Source: Pirellulales bacterium
Lineage (GTDB): Bacteria > Planctomycetota > Planctomycetia > Pirellulales > Thermoguttaceae
Reading direction: 5' to 3'
NCBI GenBank assembly: GCA_030642635.1
Contig: DAOWNK010000183.1
Coordinates: 1 to 6,585 of the forward strand
Length of the DNA: 6,585 bases
In this document: one piece after another, positions 6,140 to 6,585 of the stretch
Layout of the letters: every line of letters starts with the position of its first letter
Position numbering within the stretch: position 1 is the stretch's first letter
Program-made: the position numbers and the translations under genes
Notes under the pieces: model-generated
The model's database searches: none
What the model saw: the letters and a program-made list of their open reading frames with translations, nothing else
Told to the model about the DNA's origin: nothing

Positions 6140-6145
6140 TATTAG

Positions 6146-6164
6146 GCCCGTCCTTTAGGACGGG
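6146..6164 (+). repeat. Left GCCCG hairpin
   Basis: CCCGTCCT-TT-AGGACGGG at 6147-6164 is a perfect 8-bp stem with a 2-nt loop. It corresponds to the minus-strand hairpin at 6329-6347. All four differences between them form two compensatory pairs. Confidence 0.8.
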
Positions 6165-6206
6165 TTTGTGAAGCCGATAATTTTACTCCCTGTTTTCAAG
6201 CAAAAT

Positions 6207-6285
6207 TTCAGCCCCGTTTACGGGGCTTCTCGCTGTCCCTTTGGCTTAAGCCATTACAGCGAGAAGGCCCGTAAACGAGCCTGAA
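6207..6285. repeat. Central inverted repeat around TGGCTTAAGCCA
   Basis: Positions 6207-6236 and 6256-6285 are complementary at 27 of 30 positions. Each arm contains its own hairpin with a CGTTTACG core (6211-6226; minus strand 6281-6266). One arm-to-arm difference is a C-G to G-C swap and another turns a C-G pair into T-G, so both small stems remain possible. The loop contains the 12-bp palindrome at 6242-6253. Confidence 0.8.
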
Positions 6286-6328
6286 GCCCATATTGTGAGG
6301 GTGAAAATCTTTTGGCAAACTCCACCAA

Positions 6329-6347
6329 CCCGGCATAAATGCCGGGC
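6329..6347 (-). repeat. Right GCCCG hairpin
   Basis: On the plus strand 6329-6346 reads CCCGGCAT-AA-ATGCCGGG, a perfect 8-bp stem. On the minus strand it directly follows TATTAG, showing the uninterrupted junction that the left arm has lost. Confidence 0.8.
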
Positions 6348-6386
6348 CTAATACCGCCTTTGGCGGAAAGGGCCGTAAACGGCCCT
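6348..6386 (-). repeat. Right outer two-hairpin module
   Basis: On the minus strand: AGGGCCGT-TT-ACGGCCCT, then CCGCC-AAA-GGCGG, then TATTAG. It is the inverted partner of 5980-6018, with the same spacing between stems. Confidence 0.8.
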
Positions 6387-6403
6387 GCACCATGCGCCCT
6401 GCA

Positions 6404-6427
6404 CCCCCGGGACCGAAGTCCCGGGGG
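6404..6427 (-). terminator. 10-bp GC hairpin with UUCG loop after the PEP-CTERM gene
   Basis: CCCCCGGGAC and GTCCCGGGGG form a perfect 10-bp stem. On the minus strand the loop is TTCG closed by C-G, the very stable C(UUCG)G tetraloop. It begins 29 nt after the stop of the PEP-CTERM gene, on that gene's strand. There is no T-run after it, so it may protect the mRNA 3' end or assist termination rather than act as a standard intrinsic terminator. Confidence 0.55.
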
Positions 6428-6456
6428 AGTTTGGGCTGGAAGTCTACAATCCGACA

Positions 6457-6585
6457 TTACACGCGCCGTCGGCGCCGCCACAGGAGCAATCCAACAGCAC
6501 CTCCGATGGCCAGCAGCACAAATGTCGACGGTTCGGGGACGATCTGCAGGTTGTCGAAGGCAGCCGTGAAGCCGCTGCCTGAGCC
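6457..6585 (-). CDS. PEP-CTERM protein, C-terminal fragment
   Basis: The last 42 codons of a gene that starts beyond the window. The fragment reads FDNLQIVPEPST, a hydrophobic segment FVLLAIGGAVGLLLW, then RRRRRV and TAA. V-P-E-P, a membrane helix and an arginine cluster are the complete PEP-CTERM sorting signal, which is recognised and cut by an exosortase so that the protein is released or anchored at the cell surface, usually with extracellular polysaccharide. The preceding FDNLQIVPEP is a common ending of beta-sandwich PEP-CTERM proteins, but the main domain is not visible. Confidence 0.9.
   Translation of the reverse strand, partial: GSGSGFTAAFDNLQIVPEPSTFVLLAIGGAVGLLLWRRRRRV

Larger units (their letters stand above)
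5980..6386. repeat. Long imperfect palindrome built of mini-hairpins, interrupted by a nested insertion
   Basis: Left arm 5980-6018 plus 6146-6236 totals 130 nt. The right arm, read on the minus strand from 6386 to 6256, is 131 nt. In both the order is the same: hairpin with core CCGTTTACGG, hairpin CCGCC/GGCGG, TATTAG, hairpin starting GCCCG, a 46- or 47-nt linker starting TT(T/G)GTG, hairpin CGTTTACGGG, then TTCTCGCTGT. The centre contains the 12-bp palindrome TGGCTTAAGCCA (6242-6253). Stem differences between arms are compensatory. It covers no credible gene. Confidence 0.85.

Noticed and set aside
5980..6427. CRISPR array or integron attC array
   Set aside because: The hairpins are not equal-length direct repeats separated by unique spacers, they change orientation at a central palindrome, and there are no cas or integrase genes or attC core sites.

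Overview
The window looks like chromosomal DNA from a member of the Planctomycetota. It holds four hallmarks of that group: a DUF1559 pseudopilin with an H-X9-DG motif, a short carboxypeptidase-regulatory-like lipoprotein, the C-terminus of a PEP-CTERM (exosortase-sorted) protein, and a YdjY-domain lipoprotein. There is also an isolated Flp/type IVb pilin. This assignment comes from recognising protein families, not from a database search.

Layout. Positions 2-127 (+) are the last 41 codons of an unidentified gene. Positions 265-1146 (+) encode a YdjY-domain lipoprotein. A Flp-type pilin (1112-1351, -) converges on it, and the two 3' ends overlap by 35 bp. Positions 1352-2079 contain no convincing gene. 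They hold two kinds of tandem heptamer repeat, some small hairpins, and a possible terminator for the next gene. Positions 2080-5790 (-) look like an operon, read from high to low coordinates: a DUF1559 pseudopilin broken by one in-frame TAG, a small lipoprotein, and a secreted GH67-like glycoside hydrolase of 718 residues. Gaps are 39 and 69 nt. Positions 6457-6585 (-) are the end of a PEP-CTERM gene whose start lies outside the window.

The most unusual part is the 666-bp gap between the PEP-CTERM gene and the operon (5791-6456). Next to the operon it has inverted heptamer arrays that form a 27-bp stem and match G-quadruplex patterns on both strands. Further out, 5980-6386 is a large imperfect palindrome whose arms are about 130 nt each once an insertion is removed. 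The arms carry matching mini-hairpins, and the stem differences between arms occur as compensatory pairs. One arm is interrupted by a 121-bp element with terminal inverted repeats, flanked by a TATTAG duplication; the other arm preserves the uninterrupted target site. Inside that element is a 58-bp perfect inverted repeat with REP-like GTAG ends, flanked by its own 6-bp AGATTG duplication. This reads as a three-layer nested insertion whose order can be inferred.

How the genes may work together is inference. The operon would place a pseudopilin-like surface protein, an outer-membrane-type lipoprotein and a secreted sugar-acid glycosidase under one promoter, as in planctomycete polysaccharide-use loci. 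The nonsense codon in its first gene suggests recent loss of the pseudopilin, readthrough, or a base-call error. I see no defence system, CRISPR array, tRNA or rRNA here.
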